A program made the position numbers and the translations under genes. A DNA stretch of 33,969 nt from Clostridia bacterium (GTDB lineage: Bacteria > Bacillota > Clostridia > Oscillospirales > CAG-272), in the NCBI GenBank assembly GCA_017473865.1, contig JAFUJB010000017.1, forward strand, positions 1 through 33,969. Reading direction: 5' to 3'. Under the pieces are notes generated by a model. The model was given only the letters and a program-made list of their open reading frames with translations. It was not told the origin of the DNA and did no database searches. Numbering within the stretch: position 1 is the first letter of the stretch; the number at the start of each line of letters is the position of its first letter. Shown here one piece after another: positions 25,582 through 32,191 of this stretch.

Positions 25582-26568
25582 ATGGCAATCGTTAAAGCAA
25601 AGGCGGGCAAGGGTTCGCTCTCGGACGTGTTCAATTACGTGCTCGACAAAGAGAAGACCGACGACACGCTAATCTCAAGCAAGGACTGTATGGCAGAGAC
25701 GGCGCAAAAGGAATTCGAGCTGACCAAGCACCGCTTCGGCAAGACCGATGGAAGAACATACTTCCATATCGTGCAGTCCTTCTCACCCGAGGATGACATC
25801 ACGCCATACGAAGCAAATAATCTCGGCTTGGAGTTTGCGGGCTTCTTCGAGGGCTATCAGGTGCTCGTGGTCACCCATACCAACCGCGAGCATCTGCACA
25901 ATCACATCATCGTCAACTCGGTTTCCTATGAGAACGGCAAGAAGCTCCACATGGAGAAAGCCGATCTGCAGGCGCTGAAAGAATATTCCAACAAGGTCTG
26001 TTGCAAGAACGGACTGACCACCACCGAGACCGACACCCGTGCCGGCAAGATGCAAAAATGGAAGAAGGACTTGATCCACACGGCGTTCCTTGCACTTGCT
26101 TACACCGACAGCATCGAGGGCTTCATCGGTTATATGGAGAACCACGGCTACGGCGTGCGATGGGAAGCGGATCGAAAGTATATCACCTTTACCACGCCCG
26201 ACGGTATCAAGGTGCGCGACAACAAGCTCTTTGATGAGCGACTCTTAAAAGATAATCTTGAACTGTACTACGCTATGGGCGGTAGCCTCGGTCCGATGGC
26301 AAACGAGTATATTTTCTACAGGACACCCGAGCACGAGCCACACGCCAAGCAGACGGCGACCACGGGACTTATAAGTCTCATCGGAGATTTCCTCAGCATC
26401 GCTCCGCAGAGTGCTTCCTACACGCCACGGCAGCTCACCGAGATGGACAAGTGGGAGAAGGAACGCCTTGAAGAGATCCTCGGCAAGAAGATCTCACCCG
26501 AAGCCTTCGTGTGTTACTGCACTCGAGAAGAATATGAACAGCAGAGCGGACTATCGCTCAAAATGTAA
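25582..26568 (+). CDS. MOBP-type relaxase (MobA/VirD2 family)
   Basis: 328 residues from the ATG at 25582 (AAAGGAG SD; GTG at 25579 is a poorer choice). Residues 15-26 hold the probable nicking tyrosine (Y19 in FNYVLDKEKT). H62 in TYFHIVQSF and the HxHxH of EHLHNHIIVNSV (104-108) form the metal site of the relaxase domain. It cuts and carries one DNA strand at oriT. It is shorter than many MobA proteins and has no primase or helicase tail. Without a coupling protein or secretion genes nearby, transfer must rely on a helper. Confidence 0.9.
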   Translation: MAIVKAKAGKGSLSDVFNYVLDKEKTDDTLISSKDCMAETAQKEFELTKHRFGKTDGRTYFHIVQSFSPEDDITPYEANNLGLEFAGFFEGYQVLVVTHTNREHLHNHIIVNSVSYENGKKLHMEKADLQALKEYSNKVCCKNGLTTTETDTRAGKMQKWKKDLIHTAFLALAYTDSIEGFIGYMENHGYGVRWEADRKYITFTTPDGIKVRDNKLFDERLLKDNLELYYAMGGSLGPMANEYIFYRTPEHEPHAKQTATTGLISLIGDFLSIAPQSASYTPRQLTEMDKWEKERLEEILGKKISPEAFVCYCTREEYEQQSGLSLKM

Positions 26569-26580
26569 AGGAGAAAAGTT

Positions 26581-26937
26581 ATGAGTAAAATGACAGATAT
26601 TCGTTTCAGATTACAAATTGCAGGAGGTAATATGCGTATGATCAAGAGAGACGTTTTCGAATATTTCAAAAAGGAGCCCGACGTGATGCAGGTGAAGGAT
26701 GTGGTTCGCTTGCTCCATTGCAGCAAGAACACCGTGTACAAGCTGATCCACGAAGGGCGCATTGACAGCATCAAGATCGGTCGGAACGTTCTGATTCCCA
26801 AGACCGCGCTTGTGGAAATGATGGTGAACGAAAGGTATTATCAAATAATTTTTCCCTATAACCCCGATTCTCTCTGGACTATGAAGGAGCGTTCGCGTAT
26901 CATTGCTTCGAATAAGAAGTCTACAAAGGAGGCATAG
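26581..26937 (+). CDS. xis: Excisionase-like HTH protein
   Basis: 118 residues from ATG 26581 (SD AAAGGAG). A second SD, AGGAGG (26622-26627), precedes ATGs at 26632 and 26638, so a shorter form is as likely. Residues 34-80 (DVMQVKDVVRLLHCSKNTVYKLIHEGRIDSIKIGRNVLIPK) are the HTH_17 domain of Xis-like proteins. It lies directly before the integrase, the usual place for an excisionase. The C-terminal 30 residues are encoded by DNA holding promoter module copy 3, an odd overlap. Confidence 0.8.
   Translation: MSKMTDIRFRLQIAGGNMRMIKRDVFEYFKKEPDVMQVKDVVRLLHCSKNTVYKLIHEGRIDSIKIGRNVLIPKTALVEMMVNERYYQIIFPYNPDSLWTMKERSRIIASNKKSTKEA
26868..26903 (+). promoter_or_regulatory. IME promoter module, copy 3 (inside the Xis-like gene)
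   Basis: TTCTCTCTGGACT, with TGGACT (26875-26880) as -35, 17-bp spacer, TATCAT (26898-26903) as -10. 26863-26880 are identical to 9758-9775. It would drive the integrase at 27030 independently of the mobilization operon. Confidence 0.55.
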
Positions 26938-26985
26938 GCGTGAATGAAGATTATCAATAACCGCAACTTTAACTATCACGCCATC

Positions 26986-27006
26986 CATTTGTGCTCCGCA
27001 CAAATG
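26986..27006 (+). promoter_or_regulatory. Hairpin in the integrase leader
   Basis: 9-bp perfect stem CATTTGTGC / GCACAAATG with a TCC loop, ending 23 bases before the integrase start and not followed by a T-run. Possibly affects mRNA stability or translation. Confidence 0.45.
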
Positions 27007-27029
27007 CAAAGTAAGAAAGGAGATAAAGC

Positions 27030-28214
27030 ATGAAAAGAATCACAGGACGACTCGCCGAGGACAAGGGCAAATACTATGCGGTGATCAATCTACCGACCGT
27101 CGACGGCAAGCGCAAGACGAAATGGCACACGCTGAATCTTGAAGCGAAGAAGGGCAACAAAAAAGAGGCACAGTACCGCCTCAACCAAATTCTCGACAAG
27201 TATAACGCGGGTGACGTGCATCTCGCAGAAACGATGACACACGCCGAGCGTGAGCGCAACCGACTTGCCAACACCAAGATGCTGGACTACCTTGACGAAT
27301 GGCTGGAGGGACATCAGCACGACATCGAGCGAGAGACCTACCACCAATACAAGCGCTATATCGACGGGCGCATCCGCGAGTTCTTCACGCCCCTTGACCT
27401 CACCGTCAAGGACTTGTCGGGGGATGAGATCAACGAGTTTTACACCTACCTTCGTAATGCTGGGCTGAAGGGCTCCACCGGTCAACGCTACCACGGCGTG
27501 CTTCATAAGGCGTTCAAGGATGCGGTAAAGCGACGGATCATACCGAGCAACCCAGTTGACCAAGCCAACCGACCGAGGAAGGAGCAGTTCATCGCCGCCT
27601 ACTACAACGCCGAGGAGGTGAAGCAGCTGCTCGAGCTGGTCAAGGATGACGAGATCTATATTCCCATCCTGCTTGCCGCTTACTATGGGCTCAGACGAAG
27701 CGAGGTAATCGGACTGAAGTGGTCGGCGATCGACTTCACCGAGAACACGCTGACCGTCCGTCACACCGTCCACTCCACCGAGGAAGGCATCGTCGCCAAG
27801 GACAGACTAAAAACAAAATCCTCCTACCGCACGCTGACGTTGGAGCCCTTCGTCAGAGGCGAACTGCTGAAGCACCGTGAGAAGCAGGAGCAGATGAAAA
27901 AGGTAATGCGCTCGGCGTACTCGAAGGAATACACCGACTACGTCTGCGTGGATGCACTCGGCAAGCTGTACGATCCCGACTTTGTCACCGGACACTTCGG
28001 ACAGCTTCTGAAGAAGCACAACCTGAAGAAAATACGCTTCCACGACCTTCGCCACTCCTGCGCCTCGGTGCTTCTTGCCCAAGGCGTTCCAATGAAGCAG
28101 ATCCAGGAATGGCTCGGACATAGCGATATGAGTACCACGGCGAATATCTATAGCCACCTTGATGCCGTCACCAAAGCGGACACCGGTGCGGCGATGAGTA
28201 AAGCGCTGGGGTGA
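27030..28214 (+). CDS. int: Tyrosine recombinase (Tn916-type integrase)
   Basis: 394 residues with an AAAGGAG SD. An arm-binding N-terminal domain (1-65) and a SAM-like core-binding domain (85-175) precede the catalytic domain: R222 in YYGLRRSEV, K263 in KTKSSYR, H338-x-x-R341 in HDLRH, H364 in WLGHSD and Y374 in ANIYSHL. All are intact. It should integrate and excise the IME; the attachment site here appears to be a tRNA-Ser anticodon loop. A terminator follows at 28233. Confidence 0.95.
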   Translation: MKRITGRLAEDKGKYYAVINLPTVDGKRKTKWHTLNLEAKKGNKKEAQYRLNQILDKYNAGDVHLAETMTHAERERNRLANTKMLDYLDEWLEGHQHDIERETYHQYKRYIDGRIREFFTPLDLTVKDLSGDEINEFYTYLRNAGLKGSTGQRYHGVLHKAFKDAVKRRIIPSNPVDQANRPRKEQFIAAYYNAEEVKQLLELVKDDEIYIPILLAAYYGLRRSEVIGLKWSAIDFTENTLTVRHTVHSTEEGIVAKDRLKTKSSYRTLTLEPFVRGELLKHREKQEQMKKVMRSAYSKEYTDYVCVDALGKLYDPDFVTGHFGQLLKKHNLKKIRFHDLRHSCASVLLAQGVPMKQIQEWLGHSDMSTTANIYSHLDAVTKADTGAAMSKALG

Positions 28215-28232
28215 GTCAATAACTAAAATGGC

Positions 28233-28262
28233 AAAGCCCGAGGTATGAACCTCGGGCTTTGT
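28233..28262 (+). terminator. Integrase terminator
   Basis: 12-bp perfect stem AAAGCCCGAGGT / ACCTCGGGCTTT with an ATGA loop. Its symmetric A/T ends could also stop the converging HNH-like gene. Confidence 0.9.
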
Positions 28263-28278
28263 TATGAAATTTTATTAG

Positions 28279-29562
28279 TTAGAACGCAAGTGTTGATTCG
28301 AAATAATTAATTGCAGAATCAAGCATAGTTTCAAATGTGTTCTCAGCGTCCATTTCAACATACCTTGAAAGAACTGTTTTTAGTTTTTCTTCTGTGAAAA
28401 CAAATTTTTCTCGGCAATCAAGAGCCTTCTGCATATTTTGAGTGAAAGACAAGGAAGGATCAAATAACTCTTTATTCAGAAATAGTTGTTCGAGAATAAA
28501 TACCGGGATGATGCGGTCTTCATGTTCATAATCAAACAATTGAGCAAGATTATAAAATCCATTTTTATATTTCGAAAAGATAGGTTTTATTTCTTTGATT
28601 CTATTGATCAAATATTCTTTTGTCAGATCGCGTTCACCTACATTTGATAATCGATTTTTTATTTCATCGCATAATATTGATAGCGCAGATGAACAGTCCA
28701 AAGAAGGAATGCTCGGTATGCCATATGTCCCAAACATATCACCTTTATTGCTTCCATCAACGTGATAACTATATACGTTGTAAACATTAGCGATAGAAAG
28801 ATTTTTAGTAGCGCTTTTACAGATTCTAATTTTATAAATTATTATCCCCCAAAAACCATAAATAACATATGTGTTTCCATCTATATCACAATACTCAAAC
28901 AACATATGAGATCCTGTTCTCGAAATGTGGTCCATTAATCCCCATGTTTGCGGACTTAGCACAATTTCGACAAAGTGATCTGTACTATCAGGATTTAAGA
29001 TGTAAGATACAATATCTTGATATTGGGTTTCGTCAAAATGTTCAATATCGTTTATAAAACAATGCCATTCGTATGCTATCTTTGCAACCGTATGTAACAT
29101 TTCATTAGAACAAAAAAGCGTGTGAATGTTTGAGCGTGCGATAATTGATACTTCGCTGGCATCAAGTATATTTAATTTATCAGCAGAAAATCCCTTTTGC
29201 TTTAATAAAGTTTCCGGATTGGCAACTAATACTTTGTTGCCGTTCTTATCGGTTGTTGGAAATATACGTTTAGATGATCCCAAAATGGAGGTATGATCAG
29301 AAATGCTAACATTATCGAATTTGTACTCTCCGATGTTTAATTCCGCATTATATCTAACAGGATCTCCATCACGTTCTGTTAAACCAAGTCTGTTTCTGAA
29401 GAATGCAAATTCAGAAATCATTTTTTTCTCGTAATTATCATTTGTAAACCCATTATGTGTTTTACAAACAAATGATTTTTTTACTTTAGCGCCTGTCATT
29501 GCATAGGGTATAATGTCCGAAACGGTTAAATCGTTTTCACAATTACAGTAAATACATTTCAT
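28279..29562 (-). CDS. HNH-like (zinc-ribbon type) protein
   Basis: 427 residues from the ATG at 29560-29562, which has an AAAGGAA SD; the upstream in-frame ATG at 29583 overlaps that SD. The N-terminus MKCIYCNCENDLTVSDIIP, then VCKTHNGFTNDNYE, follows the CxxC...(S/D)xxIP...CxxHN layout of HNH_5-like endonucleases, with H replacing the second cysteine pair in part. The remaining 350 residues are unrecognised and include no membrane segment. It faces the integrase and is probably IME cargo; a nuclease role in defence is inferred. No clear promoter is seen. Confidence 0.65.
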   Translation of the reverse strand: MKCIYCNCENDLTVSDIIPYAMTGAKVKKSFVCKTHNGFTNDNYEKKMISEFAFFRNRLGLTERDGDPVRYNAELNIGEYKFDNVSISDHTSILGSSKRIFPTTDKNGNKVLVANPETLLKQKGFSADKLNILDASEVSIIARSNIHTLFCSNEMLHTVAKIAYEWHCFINDIEHFDETQYQDIVSYILNPDSTDHFVEIVLSPQTWGLMDHISRTGSHMLFEYCDIDGNTYVIYGFWGIIIYKIRICKSATKNLSIANVYNVYSYHVDGSNKGDMFGTYGIPSIPSLDCSSALSILCDEIKNRLSNVGERDLTKEYLINRIKEIKPIFSKYKNGFYNLAQLFDYEHEDRIIPVFILEQLFLNKELFDPSLSFTQNMQKALDCREKFVFTEEKLKTVLSRYVEMDAENTFETMLDSAINYFESTLAF

Positions 29563-29588
29563 TAAAATAAATTCCTTTCTCATAGATT

Positions 29589-29622
29589 ATTCGAACTCTC
29601 GCGTAGTTACAGACAAACTGAT
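29589..29622 (-). pseudogene. tRNA-Ser 3'-half relic
   Basis: Plus-strand ATTCGAACTCTCGCG, a 10-base gap and CAAACTGAT match the T-arm, variable arm length and anticodon stem of both tRNA-Ser copies; the 10-base gap is the same in all three. The T-stem partner and the anticodon loop are lost. Orientation is the same as the other copies. It likely marks an older or alternative attachment site. Confidence 0.6.
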
Positions 29623-29689
29623 ACCTACTCAGTTTATTTGCGTACCTACCCATATCTATCCGTCCCTAAAAATAGGGTGTTTTTGATCA

Positions 29690-29718
29690 GCCTTGCATTT
29701 GCCTTGCACTGCCTTGCA
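29690..29718. repeat. Three tandem GCCTTGCA repeats (putative integrase arm sites)
   Basis: GCCTTGCA starts at 29690, 29701 and 29711, spaced 11 and 10 bases, one helical turn. Inverse copies (TGCAAGGC or TGCAAGGT) lie at about 29963 and 30056. A small hairpin CCCTA(AAAA)TAGGG with T-run is at 29664-29684. No gene is supported from 29563 to 29840. Confidence 0.6.
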
Positions 29719-29840
29719 AAAAACTGATAGGCAACCGAAAGACTGCAAAAAGCGCTTTTCTCAAAAGTGGGGAATGAAAGTTGAAAATCGGGCAAAATTG
29801 AAAGAAAAAGAGCCCAAAATCGACGATTTCGGGCTCAATG

Positions 29841-29929
29841 TGGCGGAGAGAGAGGGATTCGAACCCTCGTGTGCGTTAGCACAAACTGATTTCGAGTCAG
29901 CCCCGTTATGACCACTTCGATATCTCTCC
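29841..29929 (-). tRNA. tRNA-Ser(CGA), intact, inside the IME right end
   Basis: Minus strand: acceptor GGAGAGA (29923-29929) pairs with TCTCTCC; discriminator G; encoded CCA (29841-29843). The anticodon loop is CTCGAAA with anticodon CGA (UCG codons), stem CTGA/TCAG. A long variable arm (GTGC/GCAC) marks a class II serine tRNA, and the T-arm is GAGGG/CCCTC with TTCGAAT. No good promoter is found in the 150 bases upstream; transcription probably comes from 30259-30287. Confidence 0.93.
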
Positions 29930-30077
29930 GTATTTGATTGTGTTTGAATTTTGCACGGCTTTTGCAAGGCCGAAGTTGAAATGCTGTCATCCAAAATTCA
30001 AGAAAAATGAAGCATTTGCGAGATATTGCGAGAAAACAAGAGCTTTTGCAAGGTGCAGAGTGACAAGCTCGGCTACC

Positions 30078-30227
30078 TTTCGAGTCAGCCCCGTTATGTC
30101 CTGTTGCGGTGCCCGAAATTTTCTGCTTGCTGTTCGCTTCGCAAAATTTCGACCGCTGCCACTCCTCTTTGCTCGCTTCATCTGCCACCGGCAGCGCTCG
30201 CAAACGTCCCCACTTCAATACCTCTGC
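30078..30227 (-). pseudogene. 5' half of the host tRNA-Ser(CGA), itself interrupted by 111 bp
   Basis: The 5' piece (30210-30227) reads GCAGAGGTATTGAAGTGG, nearly the start of the intact tRNA. The next piece (30078-30098) is 21 bases identical to 29890-29910 (D-loop to anticodon loop). Between them are 111 bases (30099-30209) where the intact tRNA has one. Joined to 8654-8709 it completes the acceptor stem (7/7 pairs) and anticodon stem (GCTGA/TCAGT). Confidence 0.8.
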
Positions 30228-30258
30228 ATATATTGTGTTACAAATCTGCAACAAACGG

Positions 30259-30287
30259 ATTATATCACAATTCTTTTATTTTTGCAA
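30259..30287 (-). promoter_or_regulatory. Host tRNA-Ser promoter
   Basis: Minus-strand TTGCAA (30282-30287), 17-bp spacer, TATAAT (30259-30264), about 32 bases before the tRNA 5' end at 30227. It would now transcribe the broken 5' half and read on into the intact tRNA-Ser. Confidence 0.8.
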
Positions 30288-30354
30288 TACAATCTACAAA
30301 AAAAGTTTTTTCATTTATATAAGCCCTCTTTGCAACTAACAAAGAAGGCTGTTT

Positions 30355-30657
30355 CTATCTTACCCGTATATCGTATATGTCGCAAAAGCTTATGGGCAAA
30401 TCGAGGTTAAAAACTCTTTTTTCTGCCGACACCGAGCTTACCTCGCCTATATGCGTTTTGTAACCCTCGTCCGTATAATACGTTACTTCAACAAGCGTTC
30501 CCTTTTTTATTCCCCGCAGCTTCCTGTCTATTTCTTCAATTCTATCACTCATAAGCTCGGCGCGCGGCGTTATTACCCTTTCTTTTTCTCTATACGCTCT
30601 GTCCATCCCCTTTAAGGGACTGAACGGCGCAAATATCTTTGCTCTTTCACTTCTCAC
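30355..30657 (-). CDS. YolD-like protein
   Basis: 100 residues, starting with GTG at 30657 and preceded by AGGAGG about 12 bases upstream. The middle and C-terminus (RIEEIDRKLRGIKKGTLVEVTYYTDEGYKTHIGEVSSVSAEKRVF) fit the YolD-like family, small beta-barrel proteins encoded next to UmuC-type polymerases in Firmicutes. Its start overlaps the polymerase stop by 11 bases, so the two are translationally coupled. Probably a polymerase partner; its biochemical role is not settled. Confidence 0.75.
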   Translation of the reverse strand: MRSERAKIFAPFSPLKGMDRAYREKERVITPRAELMSDRIEEIDRKLRGIKKGTLVEVTYYTDEGYKTHIGEVSSVSAEKRVFNLDLPISFCDIYDIRVR

Positions 30658-31930
30658 CTGCTTTATGTCCTCCTATCTGCCTATTTCTTTCTCTTGCGGT
30701 AGCGCATTCTTCAAGGTCTCTGCCCTTAAAAATAGAATTCTTGCCATAACGTTTCTTTATGCCGTTTATGGCTTTCATCTGCGTTTTTTCCCTTTCCTTT
30801 TTGTCCGTATCACTGAAAAAATCAAGCTGTTCGCATTTTTCTCTCTCGGCGTTATTAAAGCATACGGATATTTTTCGCACCGCCCTTTTTCTGTCGGTTA
30901 TTTTTTCATAAAGACTTACAGTCCCCTTTAAAACCTCGCTGACCGCGTTAGTGGGAGCAAAAAACTTATACGTTCCTCTGTCCGAGTCGCGCTCTCTCCC
31001 CCCGTATACGACCTCAAGCGTCATCGACCCTGCCGTTACGTCCTTATCAAAGATATCCATACAGAGCTGCTCCGCCATTTCTTTTGCGATAAGCAGTCCC
31101 TCTTCATAACTGTAATCTCTGGGTAATATTTGCCCCGAGCTGAAGCTGTGCGACTTTGTTCTGTAGTTTTTTATATCCTCTATGGTAGTCGGTTCTCTGC
31201 CCCACGCGTGATCGATAATTATTTCGGCGTCGACACCGAATTTGCGGTATAGAGTTTCCTCCGGATAATGCGCGATATCCTTCATCGTATATATGCCGTA
31301 ACCGGCTAGTGTGTTTGCAATTCCTCTGCCTATATGCCAAAAATCCGTTATGGGCCTATGCTCCCACAGTGTTTTAATATACGTTTCCTCATCAAGTACA
31401 CCTATATTTTCGGGAGATTTTTTTGCAGTTATATCGAGTGCAATTTTTGCAAGATAAAGGTTAGTGCCTATTCCGCAGGCAGCGGGTATTCCTGTCGTTT
31501 CGTATACGTCTTTTATTATTTTCTTGCTCAGGCTCATCGCATCGGTCTTATACAGCCTGAGATATTTTGTAGCGTCGATGAACACCTCGTCTATTGAATA
31601 TATGTGTATGTCGTCTTTTGAGATATATTTAAGATATACCCCGTACACCTCTGCCGAATATTCAATGTATTTTTTCATTCTGGGGGTAGCTTTTATAAAA
31701 TCAATATTTTTCGGTATCTCGTACAGTCTGCAGCGGCTTTTAACGCCCATAGCTTTCAGCGCGGGCGTTACGGCGAGGCATATTGTAGTATCCGAACGCT
31801 CGTTGTCGGCAACTACAAGCTTGGTCGTCCAAGGGTCAAGCCCCCTTTCGACGCATTCGACAGAGGCGAAAAACGACTTAAGGTCAATGCACAAATACTG
31901 CTTTTGCATATTTTTGCCGCTCGTCTGCAT
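30647..31930 (-). CDS. Y-family DNA polymerase (UmuC/DinB type)
   Basis: 427 residues from the ATG at 31928-31930 (AAAGGGGG SD); the longer frame to 31981 has no SD. YLCIDLKSFFASVECVERGLDPW is the catalytic first motif (D, SFFASVE), and IHIYSIDEVFIDATKYL carries the S-x-DE motif, so all metal ligands are intact. A helix-hairpin-helix thumb (PITDFWHIGRGIANTLAGYGI) and little-finger domain follow. It performs error-prone translesion synthesis. No textbook LexA box is seen upstream. Confidence 0.9.
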   Translation of the reverse strand: MQTSGKNMQKQYLCIDLKSFFASVECVERGLDPWTTKLVVADNERSDTTICLAVTPALKAMGVKSRCRLYEIPKNIDFIKATPRMKKYIEYSAEVYGVYLKYISKDDIHIYSIDEVFIDATKYLRLYKTDAMSLSKKIIKDVYETTGIPAACGIGTNLYLAKIALDITAKKSPENIGVLDEETYIKTLWEHRPITDFWHIGRGIANTLAGYGIYTMKDIAHYPEETLYRKFGVDAEIIIDHAWGREPTTIEDIKNYRTKSHSFSSGQILPRDYSYEEGLLIAKEMAEQLCMDIFDKDVTAGSMTLEVVYGGRERDSDRGTYKFFAPTNAVSEVLKGTVSLYEKITDRKRAVRKISVCFNNAEREKCEQLDFFSDTDKKEREKTQMKAINGIKKRYGKNSIFKGRDLEECATARERNRQIGGHKAGEK

Positions 31931-31966
31931 ATATATCCCCCTTTCTTTTGCGAATGAAAATACGTA

Positions 31967-31983
31967 AAAAAGTAAACTCACAC
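31967..31983 (-). repeat. 17-base motif shared with 2086-2102
   Basis: GTGTGAGTTTACTTTTT on the minus strand, identical upstream of the UmuC-type gene and of the GRAM-like gene (2086-2102). At 2090 it provides a -35 box; here no matching -10 is obvious. Confidence 0.5.
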
Positions 31984-32072
31984 CCCTATTATGCCCTGTT
32001 GTTTAATTTTTTTCTCCCCAAGGTTATAATTTTTTTATAAGTCTTTTGCCGCACACGTAAACTTTTTTCGTA

Positions 32073-32101
32073 TTGACTAACAATGTTTTTTGTGGTATAC
32101 T
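32073..32101 (+). promoter_or_regulatory. Promoter of the sugar transferase gene
   Basis: TTGACT (32073-32078), 17-bp spacer, TATACT (32096-32101), about 90 bases before the start codon. Confidence 0.8.
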
Positions 32102-32191
32102 GTTGTAAAAATGTGAAAACCCATAAACTTTGCAATTTTTTTAAGAAAACAAGACAAAAACCGAACTTATAAAAGCGAAAGGTGTGGTTTT

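Larger units (their letters stand above)
8703..30084. mobile_element. Integrative mobilizable element inserted in a tRNA-Ser gene
   Basis: Boundaries are set by the 7-base anticodon-loop core TTTCGAG (plus strand) at 8703-8709 and 30078-30084, where the two halves of a host tRNA-Ser break off. Inside are tyrosine integrase, Xis-like protein, MOBP relaxase, MobC, RepA-like ATPase, an iteron-like array and defence cargo. No secretion or coupling genes are seen, hence mobilizable rather than conjugative. An alternative right edge is the matching 15 bp at 29882-29896 inside the intact tRNA-Ser, or the relic at 29614-29622. Confidence 0.8.

Noticed and set aside
9758-26880. The 18-base repeat 9758-9775 / 26863-26880 as attachment cores of a smaller element
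   Set aside because: A third, diverged copy at 21731 with correctly spaced -10 boxes at all three shows promoter structure, and the integrase would lie outside.
29761-30254. Several overlapping ORFs over the tRNA-Ser and its 5' relic
   Set aside because: They are shadows of tRNA and folded non-coding DNA; no SD, and their codons follow the tRNA sequence.
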